A stretch of 64,000 bases of DNA, from positions 1 through 64,000 of the forward strand of contig NZ_JABMJK010000001.1 of the NCBI RefSeq assembly GCF_013376005.1, in the 5' to 3' direction. Below the pieces are notes generated by a model, which made no database searches, was not told the DNA's origin, and saw nothing but the letters and a program-made list of their open reading frames with translations. Every line of letters begins with the position of its first letter. The stretch's first letter is position 1. The stretch comes from Duganella sp. SG902. GTDB lineage: Bacteria; Pseudomonadota; Gammaproteobacteria; Burkholderiales; Burkholderiaceae_D. Positions 33,862 through 43,251 of the stretch are shown in pieces. The translations under genes and the position numbers were made by a program.

Positions 33862-34920
33862 CTAGACCACCGAGAAGCGGTAAGCCATCACCGTGGCGTA
33901 TTCCTCGCCCGGGCGCAGGATGGTCGAAGGGAAGTCAGGCCGATTTGGTGAGTCCGGGAAGTGCTGCGGTTCGAGACAGAAGCCGCTGCGATAACTGTAG
34001 ATGCGCCCTTTTCCACTGATCGAGTCGTTCAGGAAATTGCCGCTGTAGAACTGGATGCCCGGCTCCTGCGACAGCACCTCCAGCACGCGGCCGGACACCG
34101 GTTCCACCACGCGCGCCGCCACTTCCAGCGCTTTTTCCGCCGTTTTTTTCAACACGAAGTTGTGGTCATAGCCGGAACCCAGCGCCAACTGATCATCTTT
34201 TTGATCGATGCGCGCGCCGATCGGGTGCGGCGTGCGGAAATCGAATGGCGTGCCGGCCACCGGAGCTGGCGGGCCGACCGGAATCAGGCCGGCGCCGACC
34301 GGCGTGTAGGCGTCGGCATGGATGGTCAGTTCGTGGCCGAGGATATCGCCCTTGCCGGCCAGGTTGAAATACGCATGGTTGGTCAGGTTCATCGGCGTGG
34401 CCTTGTCGGTCACGGCGTGGAAGGCGATGCGCAATTCATTATTCTCGCGCAGCTCGTAGATCACCGTGACTTCGGCGGTGCCGGGATAGCCCTGGTCGCC
34501 GTCTATGCTCAGGTAAGTCAGGATCAGGCCCACCGATGCCGGCGTCTCGAAGGTTTCGGCCTCCCACAGCTGGCGATGGAAGCCGTCGGCGCCGCCGTGC
34601 AGGTGGTTGACGCCGTCGTTCACGTCCAGTTGGTGGGTGACGCCGTCCAGCGTGAAGCGGCCGTTGGCGATGCGGTTGCCGTAACGGCCGATCAGCGCGC
34701 CGAAATAATGCGATTCGCCCAGGTAGGCGTCGACATTGTCGTAACCGTGGCAGACATCGGCCAGCACGCCATCGCGGTCCGGCACCTGCAACGCGACGAT
34801 CACGCCGCCCAGGTTACTGATCCTGGCGGTCATGCCATTGGCATTGGTCAGGGTGTAGAGGGTGGCTTCGCGGCCGTCCGGCAGTTTGCCAAAGGGTGAT
34901 TCAGTAATCGTTGCTTGCAT
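33862..34920 (-). CDS. galM: Aldose 1-epimerase (mutarotase)
   Basis: The 352-residue protein has the galactose mutarotase beta-supersandwich signatures: GRYGNRIANGRF (78-89), the catalytic His in LTNHAYFNL and the C-terminal catalytic Glu region PGIQFYSGNF. It interconverts alpha and beta anomers of aldoses, here probably L-arabinose or xylose, so that the dehydrogenase sees its preferred anomer. No signal peptide is visible, so it is cytoplasmic. Confidence 0.93.
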   Translation of the reverse strand: MQATITESPFGKLPDGREATLYTLTNANGMTARISNLGGVIVALQVPDRDGVLADVCHGYDNVDAYLGESHYFGALIGRYGNRIANGRFTLDGVTHQLDVNDGVNHLHGGADGFHRQLWEAETFETPASVGLILTYLSIDGDQGYPGTAEVTVIYELRENNELRIAFHAVTDKATPMNLTNHAYFNLAGKGDILGHELTIHADAYTPVGAGLIPVGPPAPVAGTPFDFRTPHPIGARIDQKDDQLALGSGYDHNFVLKKTAEKALEVAARVVEPVSGRVLEVLSQEPGIQFYSGNFLNDSISGKGRIYSYRSGFCLEPQHFPDSPNRPDFPSTILRPGEEYATVMAYRFSVV

Positions 34921-34939
34921 GTTGACTCTCTAATGACAA

Positions 34940-34970
34940 GGCGGCCGAGAGGTTCCCCTGCTCGGCCGCC
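34940..34970 (-). terminator. Hairpin between GH43 and galM (possible attenuator)
   Basis: Perfect 10-base arms GGCGGCCGAG/CTCGGCCGCC enclose an 11-base loop. The minus strand lacks a clear T-run after the stem (TTGTCATT), so partial termination or mRNA protection is more likely than full termination. Confidence 0.4.
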
Positions 34971-34991
34971 GGAAGTGGTGCGTTCGCTTGG

Positions 34992-35939
34992 TTACGCGAT
35001 CGACGGCTTTCCGAATACGGGCATCCCCTGCTCGTCCCACTTCAACGGTTTTACGTAGGTGTGACGGTCCGGATTCCACAGCGGGTCGCCGATAATCTCG
35101 GTGTAGGTGCGTGCATGATAAACCAACATGACAGTTTCACCATCATCCGCTACGGTAAAACTGTTATGGCCGGGGCCATACACCTTGTGCTCGAAGCAGG
35201 TTTGCAGCACCGGCTCCTTCGACTTGGTCCACGATTTCGGGTCCAGCACGTCGGCGTTTTCGTCGGCCCACAGCAGGCCCATGGCGTAGTTCTCATCGGT
35301 GGCGCTGGCCGAGTAGCTGATGAAGATCTTGCCGTTCTTCTTGAGAACGGACGGGCCTTCGTTGACCCAGAAGCCGCGAATCTCCCAGTCGAACTCCGGT
35401 TTGCTCAGCATGACCGGCGCGCCGCCCAGCTGCCACGGCGTCTTCATGGGCGCGATGTAGATGTTGGAATTGCCCTCGATGGCGTTGTCCTTCTGCGCCC
35501 ATACATAGTACAGCTGTCCCTTGTGGGTGAAGGTGGTGGCGTCCAGGCAGAAGGTGTCGATGCCGGTGTCGATCTGGCCTTTGAACTCCCATTCGCCTTC
35601 CAGCGGATTGGCGGCGGCGGTGCTGATCGCGTACATGCGGTGCTGGAACAGCTTGTCCTTGATCTCGCGGCTCGGCGCGGCGGCGAAGTAGACGTACCAG
35701 GCGCCTTCATTGAAGTGCAGCTCCGGTGCCCAAACCAGTTCGCTGTACGGGCCGGTGTCCGGCTTGCGCCAGACGGTGACCTTCTCCGCGTCCGCCAGGC
35801 CGGCGATCGTTTTCGCACGACGCAGCTCGATGCGGTCGTATTCCGGCACCGAGGCGACGAAGTAGTAATAGCCGTCGGTGTGACGGTAGATATGTGGATC
35901 GGCGCGCTGCTCGATCAGCGGAGTGAGTACGTTTTCCAT
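34992..35939 (-). CDS. Cytoplasmic GH43-family glycosidase
   Basis: The 315-residue protein lacks a signal peptide. It has the GH43 pattern with Asp in IEQRADPHIY (base), Asp in FCLDATTF, and Glu in WVNEGPSV (acid). Being intracellular and next to the sugar transporter, it likely splits imported arabino- or xylo-oligosaccharides. I chose the ATG at 35937-35939, which has a GGA site; ATGs at 35951 and 35969 are also in frame, and the latter overlaps the transporter stop. Confidence 0.83.
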   Translation of the reverse strand: MENVLTPLIEQRADPHIYRHTDGYYYFVASVPEYDRIELRRAKTIAGLADAEKVTVWRKPDTGPYSELVWAPELHFNEGAWYVYFAAAPSREIKDKLFQHRMYAISTAAANPLEGEWEFKGQIDTGIDTFCLDATTFTHKGQLYYVWAQKDNAIEGNSNIYIAPMKTPWQLGGAPVMLSKPEFDWEIRGFWVNEGPSVLKKNGKIFISYSASATDENYAMGLLWADENADVLDPKSWTKSKEPVLQTCFEHKVYGPGHNSFTVADDGETVMLVYHARTYTEIIGDPLWNPDRHTYVKPLKWDEQGMPVFGKPSIA

Positions 35940-35955
35940 TTCAATTTCCATAAAA

Positions 35956-37308
35956 TTAGACTGCCACATAGCCTTTCGCTCCCAATTCCTGTTTCACCTG
36001 CGCGTAGTAGCCGTCATTGATACGGTATTTGAACATCAGCAGACCCATGACGGTATGGAAGAAACCTGGAATCAGCGTCATCATCAGGACGATGCCGTGC
36101 AATGCGAAGTCAGTTTGTTCGACGTTGGGCACGTAGGCGAAATACGCCAGCAGCTTGCCGACCACGATGCCGGCGATGCCCATGCCGGCCTTCTGGCACA
36201 CCGAAATCCCGCCGAAGGCGAAGCCGGACACGCGCTTGCCGGTCTTGACCACGCCGTAGTCGATGGTCTCGGCGATCGCCGACCAGAATACCGGCGCGTG
36301 CAGGTCCACCACGAACGACAGCAGGAAGTACAGCACGAAGGCCAGCGCCACGTCGCCCGGCTTGACCAGGAAGTAGATGGCGGCGCTGATCACGCCGACG
36401 CCGATCTGGGTCCAGCGGAACAGCTTGATCTTGCAATAGAACTTGGTGATCCAGGTCGACGCCACCATCGACAGGATGGCCGCCGCCACGCCGGTGGACA
36501 GGAAAGCCGAGATCACGGCGGCATCGGCGTGCAGGTAGTATTTGGCGTAATAGATGGCCACCGAGCCGCGCAGCACATAGCCGACGGTGCCGGTGATGCA
36601 CACGCCACACAGGATCAGCCACTGGTCGTTGCGCACCAGGACCTTGATCTGCTCCCACAGCGGCTGGCGCTTGATCTCGTGCTGCACACGCTCCTTGGTG
36701 GTGAAGAAGCAGAACAGGAACAGCACTACACCCATCGCCGCCATTACCGCCATCGCCAACTCGTAGCCGGCGGCGGCGTTGCCGTTGCCGAGACGCTCCG
36801 ACAGCAGCGGCACGATCACCGTCACCATGAAGGCGCCGATCTTGGCGAAGAACAGGCGGTAGCCGTTCGCTGACAAGGTCTCCTGCGGATCCTTGGACAG
36901 CACGCTGGGCAGCGAGATGTATGGAATGCCCACGCCCGCCGTCATGATGGTCATGATGATGTAGGTGGAATAGGCCCATACCAGCTTGGCGCTGTAATCC
37001 CAGTCCGGCGTGAGGAAGACGAAGAACACGCTGACGCCATAAGGTACGGCCAGCAACAGCAGCCACGGACGATAACGCCCCCAGCGCATGGTGACGCGGT
37101 CGGTGATCTGGCCCATCACCAGGTCAGCCATGGCGCCGACGAATTTGACGACGCCGAACATCAACGCAAGGTCCGTGGTCTTCAGGCCGTAGATATCGGT
37201 GTAGAAGAAGGTGATGATCAACATCATCGACGAGATCACCACATTCAGCGCCATGTCGCCCGCGCCAAAACCGATTTTCTCCAGCACCGACATTTTTTGA
37301 TTCGACAT
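35956..37308 (-). CDS. GPH-family glycoside/cation symporter
   Basis: The 450-residue protein has about twelve membrane segments and the GPH opening KIGFGAGDMALNVV, with GQITDRVTMRWGRYRPWLL between helices 2 and 3. Family members (XynT, MelB, YicJ) import glycosides with H+ or Na+. It stands between the TonB receptor and a cytoplasmic GH43, suggesting import of oligosaccharides. Confidence 0.92.
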   Translation of the reverse strand: MSNQKMSVLEKIGFGAGDMALNVVISSMMLIITFFYTDIYGLKTTDLALMFGVVKFVGAMADLVMGQITDRVTMRWGRYRPWLLLLAVPYGVSVFFVFLTPDWDYSAKLVWAYSTYIIMTIMTAGVGIPYISLPSVLSKDPQETLSANGYRLFFAKIGAFMVTVIVPLLSERLGNGNAAAGYELAMAVMAAMGVVLFLFCFFTTKERVQHEIKRQPLWEQIKVLVRNDQWLILCGVCITGTVGYVLRGSVAIYYAKYYLHADAAVISAFLSTGVAAAILSMVASTWITKFYCKIKLFRWTQIGVGVISAAIYFLVKPGDVALAFVLYFLLSFVVDLHAPVFWSAIAETIDYGVVKTGKRVSGFAFGGISVCQKAGMGIAGIVVGKLLAYFAYVPNVEQTDFALHGIVLMMTLIPGFFHTVMGLLMFKYRINDGYYAQVKQELGAKGYVAV

Positions 37309-37329
37309 CGTGATTACCTCAAAGTGCGA

Positions 37330-37361
37330 GGCCGCGCCCTCGCTCAGGCGGGGACGCGGCC
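37330..37361 (-). terminator. Hairpin between TonB receptor and transporter genes
   Basis: Arms GGCCGCG/CGCGGCC with extra inner C-G pairs form a GC-rich hairpin in the 70-base gap. No T-run follows, so it could be a processing or stabilising element giving different amounts of the two proteins. Confidence 0.35.
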
Positions 37362-37378
37362 AGATGACATCAGCTTAC

Positions 37379-40006
37379 TCAGATCTTCCAGTTCAGGAAC
37401 AGGCCAACCGAACGATCATACTTGCGCGTATCGCGCGGATACAGGTTCTTGTTGGTCCAGTAGTCCGTGTACTTGAAGTTCAGCAGATTGGTGCCGGTCA
37501 GGGTGATCGAGGTATTCTCGTTGATCTTGTAGCCCAGCGAACCATCCAGCGAGGACATGGCCGATGCGATCAGATCCAGGCCCGGGCCGCCGTCATTGTA
37601 GACCTGCGTGAACTTCGAGCGCCAGTTGTACGCCAGGCGGGCCGACACGCCATACTTCTCATACAGGCCCACCACGTTGTACGACCATTTCGACATGCCG
37701 GCGAACGGTTTGCCGTTCAGGTCCGGGTTGCTCGACGAGCTGGTTTCGCCCTGGGTGTAGGTGGCATTCGTCTCCACACCGAAGCCGCCCAGCCAACCTG
37801 GCAGCTTGTCGAAGAAGGTACGGTAAGTCACCTCCGCGCCTTGCAGGTAGCCATCGTCCGTGTTGAACGGACGGGTGGTGTCGTAGGCGATGCCGTTGAA
37901 GTTCTCCTTCACCACCTTGTTCATGATGTAGCCCTTGAACTCGTGGCGGAACAGCGCCAGGCTGGCGATGCCGGTCGACGAGAAGTACCACTCCAGCGAA
38001 GCGTCGTAGTTACGCGCGGTGAACGGCTTCAGGTCCGGGTTGCCGCCCGATGCGGTGGCCTGCACGGTGGTGCCGTTGGCGTTGACGTAGGCGGTGCCAG
38101 GGTTCAGCTGGGCGAAGTCCGGACGGGTCAGGGTCTTCGATACCGAGAAGCGGGCCAGCAGGTCGTCGCGCAGCGTGGCCTTGAAGTTTGCGCTTGGCAG
38201 ATACGAGGTATCGCTCGACTTCTTCGAGGTTGGCACGATGGTGGTCCCGACCAGCGAGTTGCCCAGCAGGTCCGAATCGGTCTTGGTCACACGCATGCCC
38301 AGCACGCCGTCGAACGGAATGCCGGCGGTTTCCCAGCCCACGTGGGCCTTGCCATAGAAGGCGTAGTTCTTCTCTTCGTCGGCGAAGTAGGAGCCAGGAT
38401 CGAGCGCCTTGGCGGCGCTGTTGCCGGTGACGGCCTTGCGCACATCGGCGGTGTTCGAGATCAGGTAGCTCGCGCATGGGGTGTACCACGAGGTGGTGCC
38501 CCAGTTGTTCTGCATCTGCGTGGTGCAGGTCATGCCCGGCAGCGTGGTCACGGCGACGCCGGCCGGCGCCGGGGTCGAACCCTCGTACGACTTGATCGAC
38601 GAGGCGGTACGCTTGGCGGCGCGCACGCCGAAGCCGAAGTCCTTGAAGAAGCCTTCGTCCTGCATGGTGTAGGTGCCGTCGGCGCGCCAGTCGGTCGAGG
38701 AACCGTGATCGTGGCCATAGCGGTCGAACAGCTGCGACAGCGTGTATTTCGACGGGTCGTTCAGGTCCATGCCGCCGTAGGCGACGTTGGAGCTGCCGCC
38801 GACGTTGGTGTTCACCGTGGCGTTAGGCACGTTGGTGATGGTGTCCAGGATCGGGTTCTGCCAGTCGTAGTCCGACAGGGTGCGGGCGATCTCGGTGGTC
38901 AGGCGCAGGCCCGGCGCGGCGTTCCAGCGGCCGCCGATGGCGTGCTGCTGGGTGACGTTGCTGGCGCGGTTGGCCTGGGTCGACATGATGGTGTTGACGT
39001 TGTGCGAATTCAGCGTCTGCAGCTGATTCGAGCCAGGGATCTTGGTGGCGCTCATTTGATCGCCAGGGCCCCACCACGGCAGGCCGACGAAGAAGTCGGT
39101 CTCGAAGTTGTTCAGGTAGTGCGTGCCCAGGCCTTCGGCGTACAGCTCGACGTCCTTGTTCGGTTTCCACTGCAGCGCGTAGTTGGCGGCGGCGCGGCGG
39201 CGGTTGCCCAAAATGTTTTCCAGGCCCACCAGGTCAGGACCGGTCAGGTTGGGCAGCAGCCAGCTCTTGTCGATTGGCTTGGTGTTGAATACGCGCTCTT
39301 CCGAGTAGTGGTTGCGCAGGTACGACACGCCGAACAGCGCGCCGAATTCACCGAGGTCGGTCTTCCAGCGGTTGGAGATCATGCCGCTGACGTTAGGGTC
39401 GGTGCGGTCGGCCTGCGAGTTGTTGGTGGCGCCGCCATTGACCACGGCGGTGAAGCCTTTGAAGTCGAACGGACGATTGGTGCGCACGTCGATCACGCCG
39501 GCGATGCCGCCCTCGTTCAGGTCCGCGCTCTGCGATTTGTACACGTCCACGCGTTGCAGCATGGTCGACGGGATGTCGGCCAGCTGGATGTAACGGCCGG
39601 TGGTGGTGAACAGCTCGCGGCCGTTCAGCAGCGTGGCGATGCCGGGCAAGCCGCGGATCAGCACCGTGTTGGCCTCGCCGCCATCGCGACGCACCTGCAC
39701 GCCGGTGACGCGCGCCAGAGTCTCGGCCACGTTGGTGTCCGGGAACTTGCCGATGTCGTCCGCGACGATGGAATCGATAACGTTATCGGCATCCTTCTTG
39801 ATTTTCTGGGCGCTTTGCGCCGCGCGGCGCACGCCGGTCACGACCACGGTCGCTTCGGCGCCGGCGGATTCAGTTGCCGGGGCTTCCTGCGCCATGACTG
39901 GGAAGGTGCTCAACAAGCCTGCGGCGGCCAGGACGGCGACGCCGGATTTCAGGACGAGGCGATGCTTCGCCTGGGACGCAACGGCCCCGGATACTGTGTG
40001 TTTCAT
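37379..40006 (-). CDS. TonB-dependent outer-membrane receptor (arabino-oligosaccharide candidate)
   Basis: The 875-residue protein has a signal peptide (cleaved near VMAQ, about residue 40), a plug domain (about 65-175, VVVTGVRRAAQSAQ, IRGLP, NGRELFTT) and a beta-barrel ending in the aromatic LFLNWKI. It belongs to the Xanthomonas/Caulobacter-type carbohydrate receptors that take up plant oligosaccharides with energy from TonB. The start at 40004-40006 has a GGAG site. It is first in the minus-strand arabinan locus and has palindromes upstream. Confidence 0.9.
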   Translation of the reverse strand: MKHTVSGAVASQAKHRLVLKSGVAVLAAAGLLSTFPVMAQEAPATESAGAEATVVVTGVRRAAQSAQKIKKDADNVIDSIVADDIGKFPDTNVAETLARVTGVQVRRDGGEANTVLIRGLPGIATLLNGRELFTTTGRYIQLADIPSTMLQRVDVYKSQSADLNEGGIAGVIDVRTNRPFDFKGFTAVVNGGATNNSQADRTDPNVSGMISNRWKTDLGEFGALFGVSYLRNHYSEERVFNTKPIDKSWLLPNLTGPDLVGLENILGNRRRAAANYALQWKPNKDVELYAEGLGTHYLNNFETDFFVGLPWWGPGDQMSATKIPGSNQLQTLNSHNVNTIMSTQANRASNVTQQHAIGGRWNAAPGLRLTTEIARTLSDYDWQNPILDTITNVPNATVNTNVGGSSNVAYGGMDLNDPSKYTLSQLFDRYGHDHGSSTDWRADGTYTMQDEGFFKDFGFGVRAAKRTASSIKSYEGSTPAPAGVAVTTLPGMTCTTQMQNNWGTTSWYTPCASYLISNTADVRKAVTGNSAAKALDPGSYFADEEKNYAFYGKAHVGWETAGIPFDGVLGMRVTKTDSDLLGNSLVGTTIVPTSKKSSDTSYLPSANFKATLRDDLLARFSVSKTLTRPDFAQLNPGTAYVNANGTTVQATASGGNPDLKPFTARNYDASLEWYFSSTGIASLALFRHEFKGYIMNKVVKENFNGIAYDTTRPFNTDDGYLQGAEVTYRTFFDKLPGWLGGFGVETNATYTQGETSSSSNPDLNGKPFAGMSKWSYNVVGLYEKYGVSARLAYNWRSKFTQVYNDGGPGLDLIASAMSSLDGSLGYKINENTSITLTGTNLLNFKYTDYWTNKNLYPRDTRKYDRSVGLFLNWKI

Positions 40007-40244
40007 ACGTCTCCAATGTTTGGTCTGTTGTCGGAGAGCTGATTGATATTCAGCCTTCTGAATTAATCTTATGGGCTGGAAGGAAAACAAACCAATCAAT
40101 TTTTGGCGGTTTTCGATATCGAAAAAGGTATCAAGGAGCCGTCGGCGCAGCTTGATATGCCGCTGTTACTAGCAAAAGTGAAGTTTAAGAGCGCGTGGCC
40201 CCTGTCGTCGGCGCGCAACACCGCCGTATGGTTCAACTGGGCAA
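40007..40244. promoter_or_regulatory. Control region of the arabinan TonB gene
   Basis: This 238-base gap holds no gene I can support. It contains the perfect 16-base palindrome TTTTCGATATCGAAAA (40110-40125) and, next to it, half-sites TATCAAG (40129-40135) and CTTGATA (40151-40157) in inverted orientation. These resemble the candidate operators before ytfQ and the dehydratase. No convincing -35/-10 pair was identified. Confidence 0.5.
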
Positions 40245-41393
40245 CTATGGCTTCCTTGAGGGAATCACTTCAAACAATAGCAATTGCGTCACCTCGTCCC
40301 GGCTGAAGTTGTCGTCCGAGATGAACACCAGGGTGTCATGACCGTTTGCCAACGGCGGCCCCCAGGCCATGCCTTCGATGTTGTCGAGCTTGGGCAGGCG
40401 CAGGCTGTCCAGATCGAGCACCAGGCGTTTGCGCGCCGCCACATAGCCGGCGTTTTGCAAGGCAGGCAGCCGCGCCACGTCGGTGGCCGCCGTCACATCC
40501 ATTTCGTACAAGCGAATGTGAAAACTGAACTCGCCGCCTGCGTTCTGGGCACCCGAGCGCTCGATGGCATACAGATGCCCTCCATCGATCGCCAGGATTT
40601 CCGACAGCCCGTTGTCAGCCAGCCGGCCTGGCGCCGGCGCGTGCGGGATCGGGTTCAGCGGATACGCATACTGTGCCAGCAAGGCGCCGTCGCGGTCGAA
40701 GCGGCTGATGCGGGCATGGGCGCCGGCCGTGATGGTGGGCGCCGCGCCGTCCTGGTACAGCGGTCCCTCCATCGCCAGCCAGAGCGAGCGGCCATCCGGG
40801 GCGAAGCTGAGTCCCTCGAACGCCAGGTTGTTGCGCACGCCGTATTCGCGCCGCGGCCATACGCGGAACATGTCTGGCGCCGGCAGCGTCCCGAGGTGGC
40901 GGCCATCGGCAGACGCGTGCCGCACAAAGGGCTGGAATCCAAGCTTCCGGTCGCCCTCACTGCCGTACCAGATGCTGTCGTCCAGCGGGTCGTAGCGTAT
41001 GGTTTCGATATCGGGCACCTCACCGCCGGCGGCGGCCACCGTGGCCAGGCCGGGATAGCGGCTGCCATCGGGCTGGCGGAAGAAGTGCACGCCGGTCAGC
41101 CGCACGCCGCGAAAGGCGTTTTCGTCGTAATCCAGCGCCGCCGTGTAAAACCGCGCCGGACTCAATTCGGAGCGATCATCGCTCTCCATGATCCACTGGC
41201 CGCTGCGCGGGCTGTAATCGATGCCGGACAGGCCGCCAACTACGGTGCCCTGGAATGGCAGGCGCCATGCCAGGCGCTGCTCGCCGATGAAGCGCAGGCT
41301 GGCCCCTACGGCATGCGGCCGCGCCGGCAGGTCTGCGCAACCGGCCAGCGCGATCGCGATCGCCGGCGCCAGCAGCCAGCGCCATCCCTTCAA
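40245..41393 (-). CDS. Phytase-like esterase domain lipoprotein
   Basis: The 382-residue protein has a lipobox (ALAGC, Cys19) and a beta-propeller of the esterase-like phytase family (GGLSGIDY, LAFEGLSFAPDGRSLWLAMEGPL, GLSEILAIDGGHLYAIER). Such proteins may hydrolyse phosphate esters in the periplasm, which would suit removal of phosphate from nucleotides before uptake; this is inference. The start is TTG at 41391-41393, overlapping the stop of the nucleoside hydrolase gene (TTGA), with GGAG upstream. It is the last gene of the purine-riboside operon. Confidence 0.82.
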   Translation of the reverse strand: MKGWRWLLAPAIAIALAGCADLPARPHAVGASLRFIGEQRLAWRLPFQGTVVGGLSGIDYSPRSGQWIMESDDRSELSPARFYTAALDYDENAFRGVRLTGVHFFRQPDGSRYPGLATVAAAGGEVPDIETIRYDPLDDSIWYGSEGDRKLGFQPFVRHASADGRHLGTLPAPDMFRVWPRREYGVRNNLAFEGLSFAPDGRSLWLAMEGPLYQDGAAPTITAGAHARISRFDRDGALLAQYAYPLNPIPHAPAPGRLADNGLSEILAIDGGHLYAIERSGAQNAGGEFSFHIRLYEMDVTAATDVARLPALQNAGYVAARKRLVLDLDSLRLPKLDNIEGMAWGPPLANGHDTLVFISDDNFSRDEVTQLLLFEVIPSRKP

Positions 41394-42304
41394 GGCAGGC
41401 TCCCGATCGCGCTCCGCACCAGCTCCAGCAAGGCGTCGTTGCGCACGGCCGTCATGGCCAGCGCGTTGGCCGCATGGGCATCGTCGATCTGCTCGCCGAA
41501 CCAGGCCAGCGTGTGGCCGGCGGTGACGCCCGGCCGCCAGTCAACCTCGAGATGGCAAGGCTCGCCGGTGAACAGGGTCTCGTCCAGCAGATAAGCCACC
41601 GGGCAGGCGTCGTGCAGCAACGGGTCGAGTTCCGCATAGGCTTGCAGCATGCCTGCGGCGGCACGGCCGCATACGCTGCCCAGCTGATTGAAGGACTCGA
41701 TCCACGCCGGGGTCATGATGGCGGAACTGGTGACGTCCAGCGGGAACAGCACGGTGTTTGCGCCGGCCGCCAGCACCATCTCGGCCGCCACCGGATCGGC
41801 GTAGAAATTGAATTCCGCCGCCGGGGTGATATTGCCCGGGAAGCGCAGCGCGCCGCCCATGACCAACAACCGGCGGGCGCGCCGCAGGATGCCCGGCGAC
41901 AGGCTCTCGGCCAGCGCCAGATTGGTCAGCGGCGCCGTCGCCACCAGTTCGATGCTGTGCGGCGGATGGGACAGCAGCAGTTCGATCAGGCGGTTGGCCG
42001 CGTGCCCTTCCTGCACCAGCGCGGCGTCGCCGACATCGACCCCGCCCAGGCCATCCTCGCCGTGCACCAGGTTGCAGCGCGCCTCGGCATAGCCCAGCGG
42101 CCGCGCCGCGCCGGCGTACACCGGCACCTCGCGCCGCCCGGCCAGGTCCATGATCTTGCGGCCGTTGACGGCGGTGGTGGCCACCGGGCGGTTGCCGGCC
42201 ACGGTGGTCACCGCCAGTATCCGCAGCGACGGACTACCGGCCGCCAGCAGCAGCGCCAGCGCGTCGTCGATGCCCGGATCGCAGTCGATAATGATTTGCT
42301 TCAT
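41390..42304 (-). CDS. Nucleoside hydrolase (IunH/RihA-like)
   Basis: The 304-residue protein opens with IIIDCDPGIDDALALLLA, the Asp cluster that binds Ca2+ and ribose in nucleoside hydrolases. It has no signal peptide, so it acts in the cytoplasm. It splits nucleosides to base and ribose. The ATG overlaps the ribokinase gene stop by 4 bases and starts where the similarity begins; 37 upstream codons in frame are rejected. The ribose product fits the adjacent kinases. Confidence 0.92.
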   Translation of the reverse strand: MKQIIIDCDPGIDDALALLLAAGSPSLRILAVTTVAGNRPVATTAVNGRKIMDLAGRREVPVYAGAARPLGYAEARCNLVHGEDGLGGVDVGDAALVQEGHAANRLIELLLSHPPHSIELVATAPLTNLALAESLSPGILRRARRLLVMGGALRFPGNITPAAEFNFYADPVAAEMVLAAGANTVLFPLDVTSSAIMTPAWIESFNQLGSVCGRAAAGMLQAYAELDPLLHDACPVAYLLDETLFTGEPCHLEVDWRPGVTAGHTLAWFGEQIDDAHAANALAMTAVRNDALLELVRSAIGSLP

Positions 42305-43251
42305 GCAGACTCCCCTTGCTGTGTTGATTGATGCGTGGCGTGCGCCTGCGACGCCATCAGCTGTTCGATTTGCTGGCGGTCCGGCTGGGCGGCCTGGGCG
42401 CCGCGCCGCGTGCACGCCAGCGCCGCCGCCGCGCTGGCGTAGAGCATGGCCCGCTCGCGCGGCTCTCCTTCTGCAATCGCGGCCGCGAACACGCCGGCAA
42501 AGGTGTCGCCGGCGCCGGTGGTGTCCACCACCTCCACGGCAAACGCGGGCGCCGTCAGCACCTTGCCGCCGGCGTCCGCCAGCAGCGCGCCTTTGGCGCC
42601 TAGCGTGACCAGCACCTCGTTGGCGTATCGCCCGGCCAGCGCGGCGGCCAGCGCCGCCGGTGTGGCGTCGGCCACGCCGGCACCCGAGGCCAGTTGCCGC
42701 AATTCGTCCTCGTTGACGATCAGGATATCGACTGCCTGCGGGTCCAGCCGCAGGCCCTGGTCCAGCGGCGACGCATTCATGATCACTTTGCAGCCTTGCG
42801 CACGTGCGCGCCGCGCCAGCGCCATGCTGGCGGCGACGTCGGTTTCCAGCTGCAGCAGCAAGGCGCCGCTGTCGCGCAGTTGCTGGTCCGAGAGCTGCGC
42901 CGCGCTGGCCGCCAGATTGGCGCCCGGCGCCACCACGATGGTGTTCTCGCCGTGCGCGTCGAGCACAATCAACGCCACGCCGGTGCTTTGCCCGGCTACG
43001 CTGGCAACGCCGCCGATATCGACGCCGGCGGCCACCAGTTGTTCCAACGCCGGCGCGGCGAAGGCATCGTCGCCCACCGCGCCCGCCATGCAGACCCCGG
43101 CGCCGAAACGGCGCGCGGCGTGGGCCTGGTTGGCGCCCTTGCCGCCGGGCGACAGCAACGACTCGCCGCCCAGCACCGTTTCGCCCGGCGCCGGCAGGCG
43201 CGGCGCGGCCACGCTGATATCAACGTTGATGGAGCCAAATACCGTAATCAC
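42301..43251 (-). CDS. rbsK: Ribokinase (PfkB family)
   Basis: The 316-residue protein has the ribokinase start GSINVDISV, the sugar site GGKGANQAHAARRFGA and the catalytic DTTGAGDTFAGVF with its Asp base. It phosphorylates ribose at O5. The start codon is GTG at 43249-43251, overlapping the stop of the upstream PfkB kinase gene. It receives ribose from the nucleoside hydrolase. Confidence 0.9.
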   Translation of the reverse strand: MITVFGSINVDISVAAPRLPAPGETVLGGESLLSPGGKGANQAHAARRFGAGVCMAGAVGDDAFAAPALEQLVAAGVDIGGVASVAGQSTGVALIVLDAHGENTIVVAPGANLAASAAQLSDQQLRDSGALLLQLETDVAASMALARRARAQGCKVIMNASPLDQGLRLDPQAVDILIVNEDELRQLASGAGVADATPAALAAALAGRYANEVLVTLGAKGALLADAGGKVLTAPAFAVEVVDTTGAGDTFAGVFAAAIAEGEPRERAMLYASAAAALACTRRGAQAAQPDRQQIEQLMASQAHATHQSTQQGESA

